Position numbers and translations under genes: made by a program
The notes under the pieces: model-generated
Databases searched by the model: none
What the model was told of the DNA's origin: nothing
The model's input: the letters and a program-made list of their open reading frames with translations, nothing else
Source: Curtobacterium pusillum
GTDB taxonomy: Bacteria; Actinomycetota; Actinomycetes; Actinomycetales; Microbacteriaceae
DNA length: 64,000 bases
Assembly: GCF_013359865.1 (NCBI RefSeq)
Contig: NZ_JABMCE010000083.1
Coordinates: 1 to 64,000 of the forward strand
Direction of reading: 5' to 3'
Shown here: positions 1 to 8,303 of the stretch, piece after piece
Position numbering within the stretch: the stretch's first letter is position 1
How the letters are laid out: every line of letters begins with the position of its first letter

Positions 1-19
1 CCGACGGAAAGGACCCGAC

Positions 20-832
20 ATGGCACCCGCCATCTCCCTGCAGCTCTACACGGTGAACGCCGCGCTGGAGCCCGACCTCGACGGCGGCGTCCGTCGCCTC
101 GCCGAGATCGGCTTCGACACCGTCGAGGCGTTCGCGTTCGTGGACCGGGCAGCGCAGCTCAAGTCCGCGTTCGACGCGCACGGCATCTCCGCGAAGACGG
201 GGCACGCCTTCCTCGTCGAGGAGACGATCCCGCTGCCCGACGGCAGCGTCATGACGGCGCCCTCGCACGCCGACACGTTCGCCGCCGCGAAGGAACTCGG
301 CCTCGAGATCGTCATCGACCCCTTCGTGGGGCCCGACGCGTGGACCACCCGCGAGGGCGTCGAGCGCGTCGCCGCCCGACTCAACGCGGCCGCTGCCGAG
401 GCCGCTGCGCACGGGCTCCGTGTCGGGTACCACAACCACGACCACGAGCTCCGCCCGCGAATCGACGGAAAGCCGGCGCTGCAGGTGCTCGCGACGCTGC
501 TCGACCCCGCCGTCGTGCTCGAGCTCGACCTGTACTGGGCCTCGGCCGCCGGCATCGACCTCGTGCCGTTCATCCAGGAGCTCGGCGACCGCATCGTCGC
601 CGTGCACGTCAAGGACGGCCCGATGACCGGGAACATCTCCACCGCGCAGGTCCCGCAGGACCAGACCCCGGCCGGACAGGGCGACGTCAAGCTCGCCGAG
701 GCGCTCGCCGCGGCGCCCTCGCTCGAGTACGCCGTCATCGAGTTCGACGGGTTCTCGGGCGACATCTTCGACGGTGTCGCGCAGTCGTACGCGTGGCTCG
801 CCGCGCAGCTCTCCGAGGAGGTGGCCGCATGA
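20..832 (+). CDS. Sugar phosphate isomerase/epimerase (xylose isomerase-like TIM barrel)
   Basis: 270 residues, the usual length of the AP-endonuclease-2/xylose isomerase-like TIM barrel family. These are metal-dependent enzymes that isomerise or epimerise sugars, ketoses or inositol derivatives in the cytosol. Family-typical segments are visible: an early VEAFAF strand, VGYHNHDHE in mid-protein (metal and substrate His), VLELDLYWA and IVAVHVKDG near the C-terminus. GGAAAGGA lies just before the ATG. The stop overlaps the start of the next gene by 4 bp (ATGA), so the two are translationally coupled. An isomerase beside a Gfo/Idh/MocA dehydrogenase is a recurrent arrangement in inositol, oxidised-sugar and glycoside catabolism. 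The actual substrate cannot be read from the sequence. The gene may belong to an operon that starts left of the window. Confidence 0.85.
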   Translation: MAPAISLQLYTVNAALEPDLDGGVRRLAEIGFDTVEAFAFVDRAAQLKSAFDAHGISAKTGHAFLVEETIPLPDGSVMTAPSHADTFAAAKELGLEIVIDPFVGPDAWTTREGVERVAARLNAAAAEAAAHGLRVGYHNHDHELRPRIDGKPALQVLATLLDPAVVLELDLYWASAAGIDLVPFIQELGDRIVAVHVKDGPMTGNISTAQVPQDQTPAGQGDVKLAEALAAAPSLEYAVIEFDGFSGDIFDGVAQSYAWLAAQLSEEVAA

Positions 833-1980
833 CCCGCACGGGCAAGGTCGGCGTCGGGTTCATCGGCGCCGGCATGATCAGCGAGCAGTACCTCACGAAC
901 CTCACCGCGTTCCCGGACATCGAGGTCGTCCGCATCGGCGACATCGACACCGCGCGCGCCGCGGCCTCCGCCGAGAAGTGGGGCGTCCCCGCGTCCGGCG
1001 ACGGCTCCTCCGTGCTGGAGGACCCCGACGTCGAGATCGTCGTCAACCTCACACTGCCGGCCACGCACGTCGAGGTGTCGACGGCGGCCCTGCGCGCGGG
1101 CAAGCACGTGTGGAGCGAGAAGCCGATCGGTGTCGACCGGGCCTCGGCTGCAGAGCTCGTGGCGCTCGCCGACTCCCTCGGCTTGAAGCTCGGCATCGCG
1201 CCCGACACCGTGCTCGGCCCGGGATGGCAGACCGCCAAGCGTGCGATCGAGTCCGGCGCGATCGGCACCCCGCTGACCGCGGTCACGAGCATGCAGTGGC
1301 AAGGACCCGACGTGTTCCACCCGAACGCGTCGTTCCTCTACGCGAAGGGGGCCGGGCCGCTGTTCGACATCGGCCCGTACTACTTCACCGCCCTCGTGCA
1401 CCTGCTCGGTCCGATCGACTCCGTGGTCGCCACCGGGTCGAAGTCGCGGGAGACCCGTTCGCTCGTCGTGGGCCCCCGCGCAGGAGAGTCGTTCCCGGTC
1501 GAGGTGCCGACCCACGTGTCCGTCCTGACCTCGTTCGAGCAGGGCGGCGACGCGCAGTCGCTGCTGTCGTTCGACACCCCGCTGTTCCGGCACGGCGTGT
1601 TCGAGGTGAACGGGACCGAGGGCACCATCGTCCTGCCCGACCCGAACACCTTCGGCGGCGGGCACCCGATCCGGATCGCCCGGCCGCTCACGGCCGACGC
1701 GTCGTTCCCGTTCTCGCAGGAGTTCGACGTGCTCCTCGACGAGGAGCCGACGGTCGGCCGCGGACTCGGCGTGCTCGACATGGCGCGGGCGATCCGCGGC
1801 GGTGGCTCGCACATCGCGACGGGCGAGGTCGGGTACCACGTGCTCGACGCCATGGTCGCGGTGGAGGAGTCGATCGAGCGGCGGTCGTTCGTCGAGGTGG
1901 AGTCGACGGTGGCGCCGATCGGGGCGCTGCCCGAGGACTTCGACCCGTTCGCGGCGACGCTGGAGGCAGTCAGCGTGTAG
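829..1980 (+). CDS. Gfo/Idh/MocA family NAD(P)-dependent oxidoreductase
   Basis: 383 residues, starting at the ATG inside the ATGA overlap. The N-terminal Rossmann motif VGFIGAGMISEQYL is followed by the Gfo/Idh signature SEKPIGVDRA around residue 100, whose Lys is the usual catalytic lysine. Farther on, FDIGPYYFTALVHLLGP matches the family C-terminal substrate domain (the D-x-G-x-Y/H region). The family oxidises or reduces hydroxyl groups of sugars, cyclitols or their derivatives with NAD(P). Coupling to the upstream isomerase suggests that they act in sequence on one carbohydrate. Substrate unknown. Confidence 0.88.
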   Translation: MTRTGKVGVGFIGAGMISEQYLTNLTAFPDIEVVRIGDIDTARAAASAEKWGVPASGDGSSVLEDPDVEIVVNLTLPATHVEVSTAALRAGKHVWSEKPIGVDRASAAELVALADSLGLKLGIAPDTVLGPGWQTAKRAIESGAIGTPLTAVTSMQWQGPDVFHPNASFLYAKGAGPLFDIGPYYFTALVHLLGPIDSVVATGSKSRETRSLVVGPRAGESFPVEVPTHVSVLTSFEQGGDAQSLLSFDTPLFRHGVFEVNGTEGTIVLPDPNTFGGGHPIRIARPLTADASFPFSQEFDVLLDEEPTVGRGLGVLDMARAIRGGGSHIATGEVGYHVLDAMVAVEESIERRSFVEVESTVAPIGALPEDFDPFAATLEAVSV

Positions 1981-2004
1981 TTGCGCCTGCGGACGTCGTT
2001 CCGG

Positions 2005-2160
2005 GAGACCGGCGCCGGCCATACAGCAGCTGCGCGGACGTTCGAGGCGTTCCTGCTCGCGGACCCGGTAGCCCTTGCCCATCGTGGCGCTCACGGAGTG
2101 GGCTCCCGTGGCGCCGAACTCGACGAAGAAGCCGTTGTGCATCGAGAACCGCTCGGAGGC
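2005..2160 (-). pseudogene. Decayed partial copy of the lipoprotein / membrane-protein pair at 2842-3764
   Basis: Read on the minus strand, this stretch encodes NGFFVEFGATGAHS, like DGFYVEFATTEHGS in the lipoprotein at 3180-3764. It runs directly, in the same frame, into VSATMGKGYRVREQERLERP, which matches the N-terminus of the membrane protein at 2842-3183 (VSATMGKDYWAREQERLERP). By eye, 2027-2096 matches 3118-3187 with about five mismatches in 70 bases. About 135 bp between the two matched parts are missing, so this is a duplication with an internal deletion and no intact start or end. It fills most of the gap between 1981 and 2167. Confidence 0.75.
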
Positions 2161-2167
2161 GTCGTCC

Positions 2168-2725
2168 TCACTCCGCGGGCGTGGGCGGGACGCTCGGCGT
2201 ACCCGACGTGGAGTCGAACGCGTAGCAGGCGCTGTACGCCTGGATGATGGACGCTGTCCCGTCGGCGTTGAACGCGGCGTACCGGTGCGCGTCGCCGGTG
2301 CCGACCACCTCGGAGCCGCGGCGGACCTCAGCGTCGAACCCACGCTCGAGGAGCACGGACCGGAATGCCTCGGCAGCCGCAGCCGGGTCCGGGACCCCGT
2401 CGCCGCGGACCTCTCGAGTGATCTGAACTCCGCTCCCGGCCGAGGGCGTGGTGCAGGTCCGGAACCGGTTCACGGTCGCTTCGCCCCACGATCCGGGGAC
2501 GGCACCGGTCAGAGCGTCGAGCAACGCGATCTGCTCGGCGTTCGCGGACTCCGCGGTCATCGGATCGCCATCGGTGCTCTGCGACGTGTTCGTGCGCGCC
2601 GGGGTCGATGGTTCGGTGGTGGTCGTGTCGTCAGCCATCGCACAACCCGTGAGCAGTGCAGTCGTGGTCGCCCCCAGGAGGACGGCGGGGATCACGGCCC
2701 GGCGGAGTCTCGTCCTAGCCGTCAT
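2168..2725 (-). CDS. Putative lipoprotein, paralogue-like to the one at 3180-3764
   Basis: 185 residues from the ATG at 2725. A basic n-region (MTARTRLRR), a hydrophobic stretch and the lipobox LLTGC predict a signal-peptidase-II lipoprotein anchored outside the membrane. A Thr/Ser-rich linker follows, then a compact domain with two Cys: one in FRTCTT and one in YSACYAF near the C-terminus. Length, lipobox, W...R.C spacing and a late second Cys resemble the lipoprotein at 3180-3764, so distant paralogy is likely, but I recognise no family. It lies 116 bp downstream of the membrane gene and could be the last intact gene of that minus-strand operon. Function unknown. Confidence 0.75.
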   Translation of the reverse strand: MTARTRLRRAVIPAVLLGATTTALLTGCAMADDTTTTEPSTPARTNTSQSTDGDPMTAESANAEQIALLDALTGAVPGSWGEATVNRFRTCTTPSAGSGVQITREVRGDGVPDPAAAAEAFRSVLLERGFDAEVRRGSEVVGTGDAHRYAAFNADGTASIIQAYSACYAFDSTSGTPSVPPTPAE

Positions 2726-2841
2726 CGTCCGTCCGTCCGATCTCGTCCCCGCGGCCCGTCGTGGTCGGTGCGACCCAGTCCCGCGAGTGGCTGCCGGCCA
2801 GGTCGGTGTCCTGACTGACGTCGTTCTGCGCCGGTGAGCGC

Positions 2842-3183
2842 TCAGGCCGCTCCGCTGAGGAGCACCATTGCGAACAGGAACCCGAGCGACTGCCAGATGC
2901 AGATCGCCGCGGCGACGATCCCCGCGATGCCGACCGTGCGCGCGAGCGGGCGGCGTCCGCGGACCTTCGCCAGCGCCACCGCTGTCCACACGAGCAGGCC
3001 CGCCTGGACGAGCGCGATCACCGGGAGGAACCAGAGGTGCTCGGGCGAGCGGCTCACCACGATGAGCGCGATGGCACCGATCACGAGCGCCGCGATGCCC
3101 GGGCCGGCGATCCACCAGCTGCGTGGACGTTCGAGGCGTTCCTGCTCGCGAGCCCAGTAGTCCTTGCCCATCGTGGCGCTCAC
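2842..3183 (-). CDS. Small membrane protein, three predicted helices
   Basis: 113 residues if the GTG at 3183 is used; it overlaps the upstream stop as GTGA, and an alternative ATG lies four codons on. A charged N-terminus (DYWAREQERLERPRSW) precedes three hydrophobic segments: IAGPGIAALVIGAIALIVV, LWFLPVIALVQAGLLVWTAV and TVGIAGIVAAAICIWQSLGF. No enzymatic motif is visible. It is coupled to the lipoprotein gene at 3180-3764 and probably acts with it at the membrane. Its first 20 or so codons are duplicated in the relic at 2005-2160. Function unknown. Confidence 0.75.
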   Translation of the reverse strand: MSATMGKDYWAREQERLERPRSWWIAGPGIAALVIGAIALIVVSRSPEHLWFLPVIALVQAGLLVWTAVALAKVRGRRPLARTVGIAGIVAAAICIWQSLGFLFAMVLLSGAA

Positions 3184-3764
3184 GGAGTCGCTCCCGTCGA
3201 CGAGGCCCCGGGGACGTCGGGCGGGGTGTTCGTGTGCTTCTCGGCGTACTTCTCTCGGTTGAGGGAGTCGACGTCGCCGGGGGTGCACGGCGTCTGCAAG
3301 GCGATGGTCGACCCGTGCTCCGTGGTTGCGAACTCGACGTAGAACCCGTCCTCGAAGGTGCCCGCTCCTGGGTATCGCAACTGCAGGCCCGGAGCGTCTC
3401 CGGTGAGCTCTGAGCGCACGGGCTTCCAACCCAGTTCGCGCCACTGCGACTCGACCTTGTCGGCCACGCTCACGCGATCGTCAGCGCTCGTACCCGGCCC
3501 GATCCGGCTCACTGCCCACTGCACGCCGCCGGTTCCGCACACTCGAGCGGACGTATCCGATGCGAGCCAATCCCCTCCGACGAGCGCCTGGCTTGTCTCG
3601 GCTCGGGAGTTCATCTCATCCCAGACGCGTTTCGCATCCGATGAGGCCGTTGACGACATTGTTGCCTCCTGTGGAGTGTGCGTGACAGACGAGCAACCCA
3701 CGACCGTGATGCAGAGCAATGCGGCAGGGATGATCGGGATGAGGTTGCGCCCTCGAAGCCTCAT
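3180..3764 (-). CDS. Putative lipoprotein in the hydrolase operon
   Basis: 194 residues. Signal peptide MRLRGRNLIPIIPAALLCITVVGC has lipobox VVGC, so the protein should be lipid-anchored on the cell surface. The mature domain carries two spaced Cys (SARVCGTGG and LQTPCTPGD) that could form a disulfide. The start overlaps the end of the hydrolase gene by 4 bp and the stop overlaps the next start by 4 bp, so it is part of a tightly coupled unit. No named family recognised. Position directly after a probably exported hydrolase fits a partner, inhibitor or immunity role, but that is inference only. Confidence 0.8.
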   Translation of the reverse strand: MRLRGRNLIPIIPAALLCITVVGCSSVTHTPQEATMSSTASSDAKRVWDEMNSRAETSQALVGGDWLASDTSARVCGTGGVQWAVSRIGPGTSADDRVSVADKVESQWRELGWKPVRSELTGDAPGLQLRYPGAGTFEDGFYVEFATTEHGSTIALQTPCTPGDVDSLNREKYAEKHTNTPPDVPGASSTGATP

Positions 3765-5662
3765 GGAATCTTCTTTCCGGCCGGCGTGTACCCGAGGCTC
3801 GTGTACGCGGTGTTCCTGAGCGAGGACGTCCCTACGTCGAGGTAGCCGTACGCCGTCACGCTCTTGTTCGCGAGGGCGGCCTCGGTAGCAGGAGTCGCCC
3901 CGTGGCCGTCGGACCCCACGTAGGACTCGCCACCGATGTTGACGTCGTTCGACGAGAACGTCCGTGCACCCCAGGCCGGATCGCTCGGGTTGAGGGTGTG
4001 TGCGCTGGGTAGTGCGAGGACGAAGGTGCGATTGGACGTGAACGGGTTTGCTGTGTTGATCGGCTGCTCACCGCCGAACCCCAGACGAGGGAGTTCAACG
4101 GCGCCTCGACCGATGTTCGCGATGAGGTCCTTCTTCGACTGGGAAGCCCATACGTGCCCGCGCGGCACATCGACGGCGTGCACGTCGGGGACGTGCGGAT
4201 CGATCCCGGCTGATGCGAGCAGCGTGAGGTTCGCCACCGGAGTCTTCGCCACGGCGAGTGTTGCCGTCGTGGTGCCGTAGGAATGCGCCACGACGGAGAG
4301 GTGCGACCCGCCATCCCAGCCGCGGCTGTCGGAGACCCCGCTGAGGAAACGGCTCAGGTTCTGAGCTCCGGCCGATGCCTTCGTAGAGCTGAGGACATCG
4401 ATGCTCGGCGGCATGTCCGGGGTGTCGTATCCCATCCACGCGATCGTAGCCAAGTTCTGGTCAGCGCCTTGCCGTGCGGCTGCTCGCCGCTGTTCGCCCA
4501 GAAGGTTGTCGGCGCCGCCGGTCCACCCCTCCATGCTGTCAGCGACGGTGTTGCCCATGCCCGGCACGTTCACCGTGATGTTGCGTGCGGTGTCGAGGTC
4601 ACCGATTGCGACGGCGGCGAGCGGAGGGTGCCCGAGGGTGAGTGAAACGATGGTGCGCGGCGCCGCGGCAGTGCTCGCGAGCAGCGTCCTGTTGAGTGCC
4701 TCGAGCGCATCCATCCGTTCGAGCAAGCGATCGAACTCGGCCCGCTCGATGGGGTTAAGGGGTGTCCCGAGGCTGGCCTTGGCGATGAGGTTCCGGTGCC
4801 GGGCTCGCGCCTTCTTGAGCTCCGTGTCGAGGGTGTGCCGGTTCGCCCGTGCGCGGTCAGCGTAGAGCACGCCGTTGAGGTTGCCGACGACCATGGACAG
4901 CCCGGTGACGAGGGCCGTGCGCTCGTCGGCGTCGAGACCCGACCACCAGGACTTGACGTCGACCGTGGAGGGAGGGTGCTCGAGCATGCGCTGAGCTTCA
5001 TCCGGGTGGTCCGCCGCCCACTTCCGGAGGGCGTCCGGACCCTTCGCAGCGAGGCGGGCGAGCACCGGAAGACGGGCAGCATCGCCGAACGCCAGAGCAG
5101 CCGCCCCGAAGTCGACCCTGGCGAACGGTGCCGCGAGGGTGTTCCCGCTCAGCGTCGGGAACAGCTGTGGGCCCCCACGGACCTGGGCACGGATCGCCTG
5201 GCTGAGGTCGTCCTGCGCCGTCCGCCACCTGGTGCGCAGCCGGCGTGCCCGTTCGTGCAGGTCCTCGTTCAGCGCTCGGAACTCGGCAGGGACCGCCTCG
5301 TCGCTGTCCGACGACGCGACCCGTGCCCGGAGTTCCTCGATGTCGGCGGACAGCGATCGACGGGTGCGCCGGACCGCGGTGACCTCGTCCGCGAAGGCGT
5401 CGAGCGCCGTCGCGACCGCGGAGCCGGCGGCGGCCAGGTCACGGGACTTCTCCGTCGCGCCGTGCATCGCGTCGGGGATGGCGTCGGTCGCGCCGGGGGA
5501 CGACAGCGCACCGCCGATACCGCTCCAAGAGCTCTGCGCATCACCGGCGGCCTGCTGCACCTGGGCCGTCGACGACCGGAGGGCCGTCGCACTGTCGCTG
5601 ACGGCGGCGTTCGACGAGGTCACCGTCGGGAGCGCGCTCTCGTCGATGAGTCCTGCGCTCAC
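3761..5662 (-). CDS. Alpha/beta hydrolase (DUF1023-like) with WXG100-like helical N-terminus
   Basis: 633 residues, GTG start at 5662 in a GTGA overlap with the preceding small gene. Residues 1 to about 250 are Ala-rich and largely helical, with SSWSGIGG near residue 45 resembling the WXG turn of ESX-type proteins. The C-terminal third is an alpha/beta hydrolase of the actinobacterial DUF1023 type: nucleophile Ser461 in VVAHSYGTTT, IAWMGYDTPD before it, and His587 in SDGHG as a plausible catalytic His. Family members are serine hydrolases that often accompany WXG-like proteins and may be exported by a type VII-like route, since no N-terminal signal peptide is present. No ESX secretion genes lie in this window. 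Substrate unknown. Confidence 0.8.
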   Translation of the reverse strand: MSAGLIDESALPTVTSSNAAVSDSATALRSSTAQVQQAAGDAQSSWSGIGGALSSPGATDAIPDAMHGATEKSRDLAAAGSAVATALDAFADEVTAVRRTRRSLSADIEELRARVASSDSDEAVPAEFRALNEDLHERARRLRTRWRTAQDDLSQAIRAQVRGGPQLFPTLSGNTLAAPFARVDFGAAALAFGDAARLPVLARLAAKGPDALRKWAADHPDEAQRMLEHPPSTVDVKSWWSGLDADERTALVTGLSMVVGNLNGVLYADRARANRHTLDTELKKARARHRNLIAKASLGTPLNPIERAEFDRLLERMDALEALNRTLLASTAAAPRTIVSLTLGHPPLAAVAIGDLDTARNITVNVPGMGNTVADSMEGWTGGADNLLGEQRRAAARQGADQNLATIAWMGYDTPDMPPSIDVLSSTKASAGAQNLSRFLSGVSDSRGWDGGSHLSVVAHSYGTTTATLAVAKTPVANLTLLASAGIDPHVPDVHAVDVPRGHVWASQSKKDLIANIGRGAVELPRLGFGGEQPINTANPFTSNRTFVLALPSAHTLNPSDPAWGARTFSSNDVNIGGESYVGSDGHGATPATEAALANKSVTAYGYLDVGTSSLRNTAYTSLGYTPAGKKIP

Positions 5663-5988
5663 CGCTTCCCCCGCCCGCCGGCGTCAGCGCTGGCAACCGC
5701 GGTGTGGCTGGCCATCGTGGCATCCGCCTCGGCGAAGGCGCTCATCGCGCCGGTCGCCGCCGTGATCGCCCGCTGGACGGCACGGACTGCTGCCGTCGCG
5801 TCCCCCTGGCGCGCGTTCAGGAAGCCCTGCGCCGAACCCGCTGCATCCGTCCCGGTGAGCGCGCTGACGACGGCCCGAAGCGCGGCGTCCACGTCGACCG
5901 ACGCGTCCTGCATGCACGAACCCGCGTTCGCGGTCTTGTCGATGATCGCCTTCGAACCGGCGATGTCGACCTTCCACCCTCGACTCAT
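5659..5988 (-). CDS. Small WXG-like helical protein (possibly DUF6507)
   Basis: 109 residues from the ATG at 5988, preceded by a very strong GAGGGGGG ribosome site; longer in-frame starts upstream lack one. It begins SRGWKVDIAGSKAIIDKT and is otherwise Ala-rich and helical, with no signal peptide or membrane segment. Size and an early Trp recall the WXG100/ESX-like proteins and the actinobacterial DUF6507 family, an assignment made from memory and by eye. It heads the operon and overlaps the hydrolase gene by 4 bp, as expected for a chaperone or co-secreted partner of that enzyme. Confidence 0.7.
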   Translation of the reverse strand: MSRGWKVDIAGSKAIIDKTANAGSCMQDASVDVDAALRAVVSALTGTDAAGSAQGFLNARQGDATAAVRAVQRAITAATGAMSAFAEADATMASHTAVASADAGGRGKR

Positions 5989-6075
5989 GATCCCCCCCCT
6001 CGATCGACACCACTCTACCCAGTGAAATGCCGCATGCAACCCCCGATGCGTTACGGGTTCGGTCCGCCCGCGTCC

Positions 6076-6626
6076 TCAGCGCTCCAGTTCGCGCCGCAGC
6101 GACCGCAGGACCCGCATGAGGATGTCGAGCTTCGTCTGCCCGGCCTCGAAGGGACGGCCGAGCGTCGTTCGCGGTGAGAGGACGAGCGTGCCACCGTCGG
6201 CCAGGTCGAACCAGAGCGCGTAGTCGATCCGCATGCCGCGGGAGTCCTTCGTGGCGACGTCGATCCTCCGGTGGTCCGCCCACGGGAGATCGAACACGGG
6301 GTCTTGGCGCACACCGGGAGGAAGAACGCCGGCGTGCGACCGCTGCCCCGGATGCGGGCGAGGGTCCGACGGTCACGCCGACCGCTCCACCCGGTGCCGA
6401 TGACGATGCCGACCCCGAGCACGACGAGGAACGCCGGGAACAGGACGACCGAGGACTGGGCGCGCGATCCCGTGACGTGGTCGAAGAACCCGGGACCGGA
6501 GAACTCGGCGACGAGGGCGACCGCTGCGCCGATCGTCAGCAGGGCTGCTCCGACGAGCACGGGCCACGGCTTCGGGACGACACCGTCGCGCAGCCGCCGC
6601 ACCCACCGGTCCGCCGCGTACTCCAC
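6076..6626 (-). pseudogene. Membrane protein gene split by an apparent frameshift
   Basis: Two adjacent minus-strand frames each look protein-like only over one half. From the ATG at 6626, MEYAADRWVRRLRDG leads into two hydrophobic helices (PWPVLVGAALLTIGAAVALV and SVVLFPAFLVVLGVGIVIG) and stays plausible until about 6345. After about 6315 the plausible frame is the next one, with PPGVRQDPVFDLPW, WFDLADGGTLVLSPRTTLG and a basic end RSLRRELER, stopping at 6076. The combined span of 551 nt is one base short of a whole number of codons. Either the gene is broken by a one-base deletion or the sequence has an error there. The restored product would be about 183 residues: two helices plus a soluble C-terminal domain. 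No family recognised. Confidence 0.6.
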
Positions 6627-6706
6627 GGGTCCATCCTGGCCCGCCGGTCATCGCGGCGCGCACACGGTGCGGTCCCCGTGCGCGCGCTCCGCGGGCGAGG
6701 GAGGCC

Positions 6707-7054
6707 TCAGCGCTGCGGGGAGCGCCGACGACCGAAGAGCGCGGCCAGCACCCGGGAGAACCGCGGCTGCGGCTGCGGCGTGATCTCGATCGACCGGGTG
6801 GGCGCACGGAACGCGAGGTCGTGCAGCATGTTCCGCTTCGAGCCGTCCCAGTTCGCGAACAGGTACGCCCCGCCGAGGAACGACATGCTCCGGACGGGGG
6901 TGCGCTTCCACGAGTCGGCTGCGACGTAGTACCCGGCGTGCCCGGCGTGGATGTTCCTGATGACGGTGTCGACGTCGATGACGCTCGTGGGCGTCACGAC
7001 GGCGGTGATGCCCGTGCGGTCACGGGCGACGTACTCGATGAGGTGTTCTGACAC
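6707..7054 (-). CDS. Hypothetical protein, about 115 residues
   Basis: The likely start is the GTG at 7054 (VSEHLIEYVARDRTG); the open frame runs farther upstream but the extension does not look like protein. The sequence is soluble with no signal peptide: beta-rich segments such as SVIDVDTVIRNIHAG and MSFLGGAYLFANWDG, then a basic tail LAALFGRRRSPQR. I do not recognise a family. It is flanked by the frameshifted gene and an ABC exporter with no tight overlap to either. The 172 bp upstream gap (7055-7226) holds nothing I can name with confidence. Confidence 0.6.
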   Translation of the reverse strand: MSEHLIEYVARDRTGITAVVTPTSVIDVDTVIRNIHAGHAGYYVAADSWKRTPVRSMSFLGGAYLFANWDGSKRNMLHDLAFRAPTRSIEITPQPQPRFSRVLAALFGRRRSPQR

Positions 7055-7226
7055 GAAGGGCTCTTGGTTCGCAGTTCGCGCCCGTCGAGCGGTGGGGAAG
7101 GTGAGCACGACGAGGCATGGCCGGAATCGTCGTTGCTTCCGAACCCAAGAATACGCCGAGAACTCTGTGGACGGGGAGGAGCATCCGCGCAGCGCCGCTC
7201 GGCTGGCTGGTGCGAGCACCACGGCG

Positions 7227-8303
7227 TCAGCCGCGCAGCGCCTCCGCGAGCTTCACACGGCCGCCGGTGCGCAGCAGTGCGTTCTCGTAGATCCGTGCGC
7301 CGACGACCACGACGAGCACGACCGAGGCCGCCACGATCACGAGGGACAGGACCGGCTCCCACCACTCGGCCGTGCCGAGGAAGATCCGCATCGGCATCCC
7401 GATCGGTGCACCGAACGGCACGTACGACATGATGCCCAGGACCGTCGGGTCGTCGTAGGCGACGATGATCAGGATGTACGGGATCATCACGAGCATCATC
7501 ACCGGGGTCGTGACGCTGCCGACGTCCTCCTGCCGGGACACGAGCACCGCGGCCGCCGCGAACAGCGAGGCGACGAGCACGAACCCGATCGCGAAGAACC
7601 CGACGAACCAGAGCATGCTCGGGCCGAGCACGGTGAACATGTTGTCCTGGCCGGTGACCGCGAGGGTGACGGCGGCCGCGATCGCCACCGCGACGATCTG
7701 CGCGAACGCCATGACGCTGTTGCCGAGGACCTTGCCCGCGAGCAGTGCCCGTGCCGGGATCGCCGCCATCAGGATCTCGACCACGCGGGTGGACTTCTCC
7801 TCGACGACGCTCTGCGCGATCGACTGGCCGAAGGTCACCGCCGACGCGAAGTACACGACGCCGAAGGCCAGCGCCACGATGGAGACGAGTCCGCCGGGGA
7901 TCGCGTTCGGGTCGAGCAGTTCGATGCGCGGCGAGACGCTGAGCGCCTGGACGACGTCGGTCGGGGCGTCGTCGAGCCCGACGACCCTGTAACCGAGCGG
8001 GTCGTCGGAGGGCAGGACCGCCGCCTCGACGTCGCCGTTCTCGACCAGGCGCTCGGCGGCGGCCGCGGTCGGGGCCTCGGTGACGTCGAGGCCCTTGCTG
8101 GTCGGCAGCGCGACGCCGTCGACGACCGCGACCGGGGTGGTGTCACCCGCGGTGGCCTTGCCGACGATGCCGCCGACGACGATGGACGCGACCACCATGA
8201 GGATGAGGATGCAGGCGGACACGACGAACGCCCTGCTGCGGATGCGTGCCTGGATCTCGCGTGCGGCGACGAGCTGCACGGACCGGACGAACGAGGCGTT
8301 CAC
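7227..8303 (-). CDS. ABC exporter permease (NatB / ABC-2 type)
   Basis: 358 residues from the GTG at 8303, which overlaps the ATPase stop as GTGA. A first helix (AFVVSACILILMVVASIVVG) is followed by a roughly 130-residue extracytoplasmic domain and then about five clustered helices, the ABC-2/NatB layout. The segment TRVVEILMAAIPARALLAGK is the conserved cytoplasmic loop of this family. NatAB-type pumps export sodium, drugs or other compounds; the substrate is not evident here. It is co-transcribed with the ATPase gene and sits just downstream of a NarL-type two-component system, a common arrangement for envelope-stress exporters. Confidence 0.85.
   Translation of the reverse strand: MNASFVRSVQLVAAREIQARIRSRAFVVSACILILMVVASIVVGGIVGKATAGDTTPVAVVDGVALPTSKGLDVTEAPTAAAAERLVENGDVEAAVLPSDDPLGYRVVGLDDAPTDVVQALSVSPRIELLDPNAIPGGLVSIVALAFGVVYFASAVTFGQSIAQSVVEEKSTRVVEILMAAIPARALLAGKVLGNSVMAFAQIVAVAIAAAVTLAVTGQDNMFTVLGPSMLWFVGFFAIGFVLVASLFAAAAVLVSRQEDVGSVTTPVMMLVMIPYILIIVAYDDPTVLGIMSYVPFGAPIGMPMRIFLGTAEWWEPVLSLVIVAASVVLVVVVGARIYENALLRTGGRVKLAEALRG

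Noticed and set aside
46..2343. 765-codon open frame on the minus strand opposite the isomerase and dehydrogenase genes
   Set aside because: Low-complexity Arg/Pro/Ala translation with no family signal. It is an artefact of high GC opposite two well-supported genes; only the short relic at 2005-2160 inside it is meaningful.
6656..6685. GCGCGCAC / GTGCGCGC inverted repeat between two minus-strand genes
   Set aside because: Eight-base arms with a 14-base loop and no U-tract; too likely by chance at this GC content to list as a terminator.
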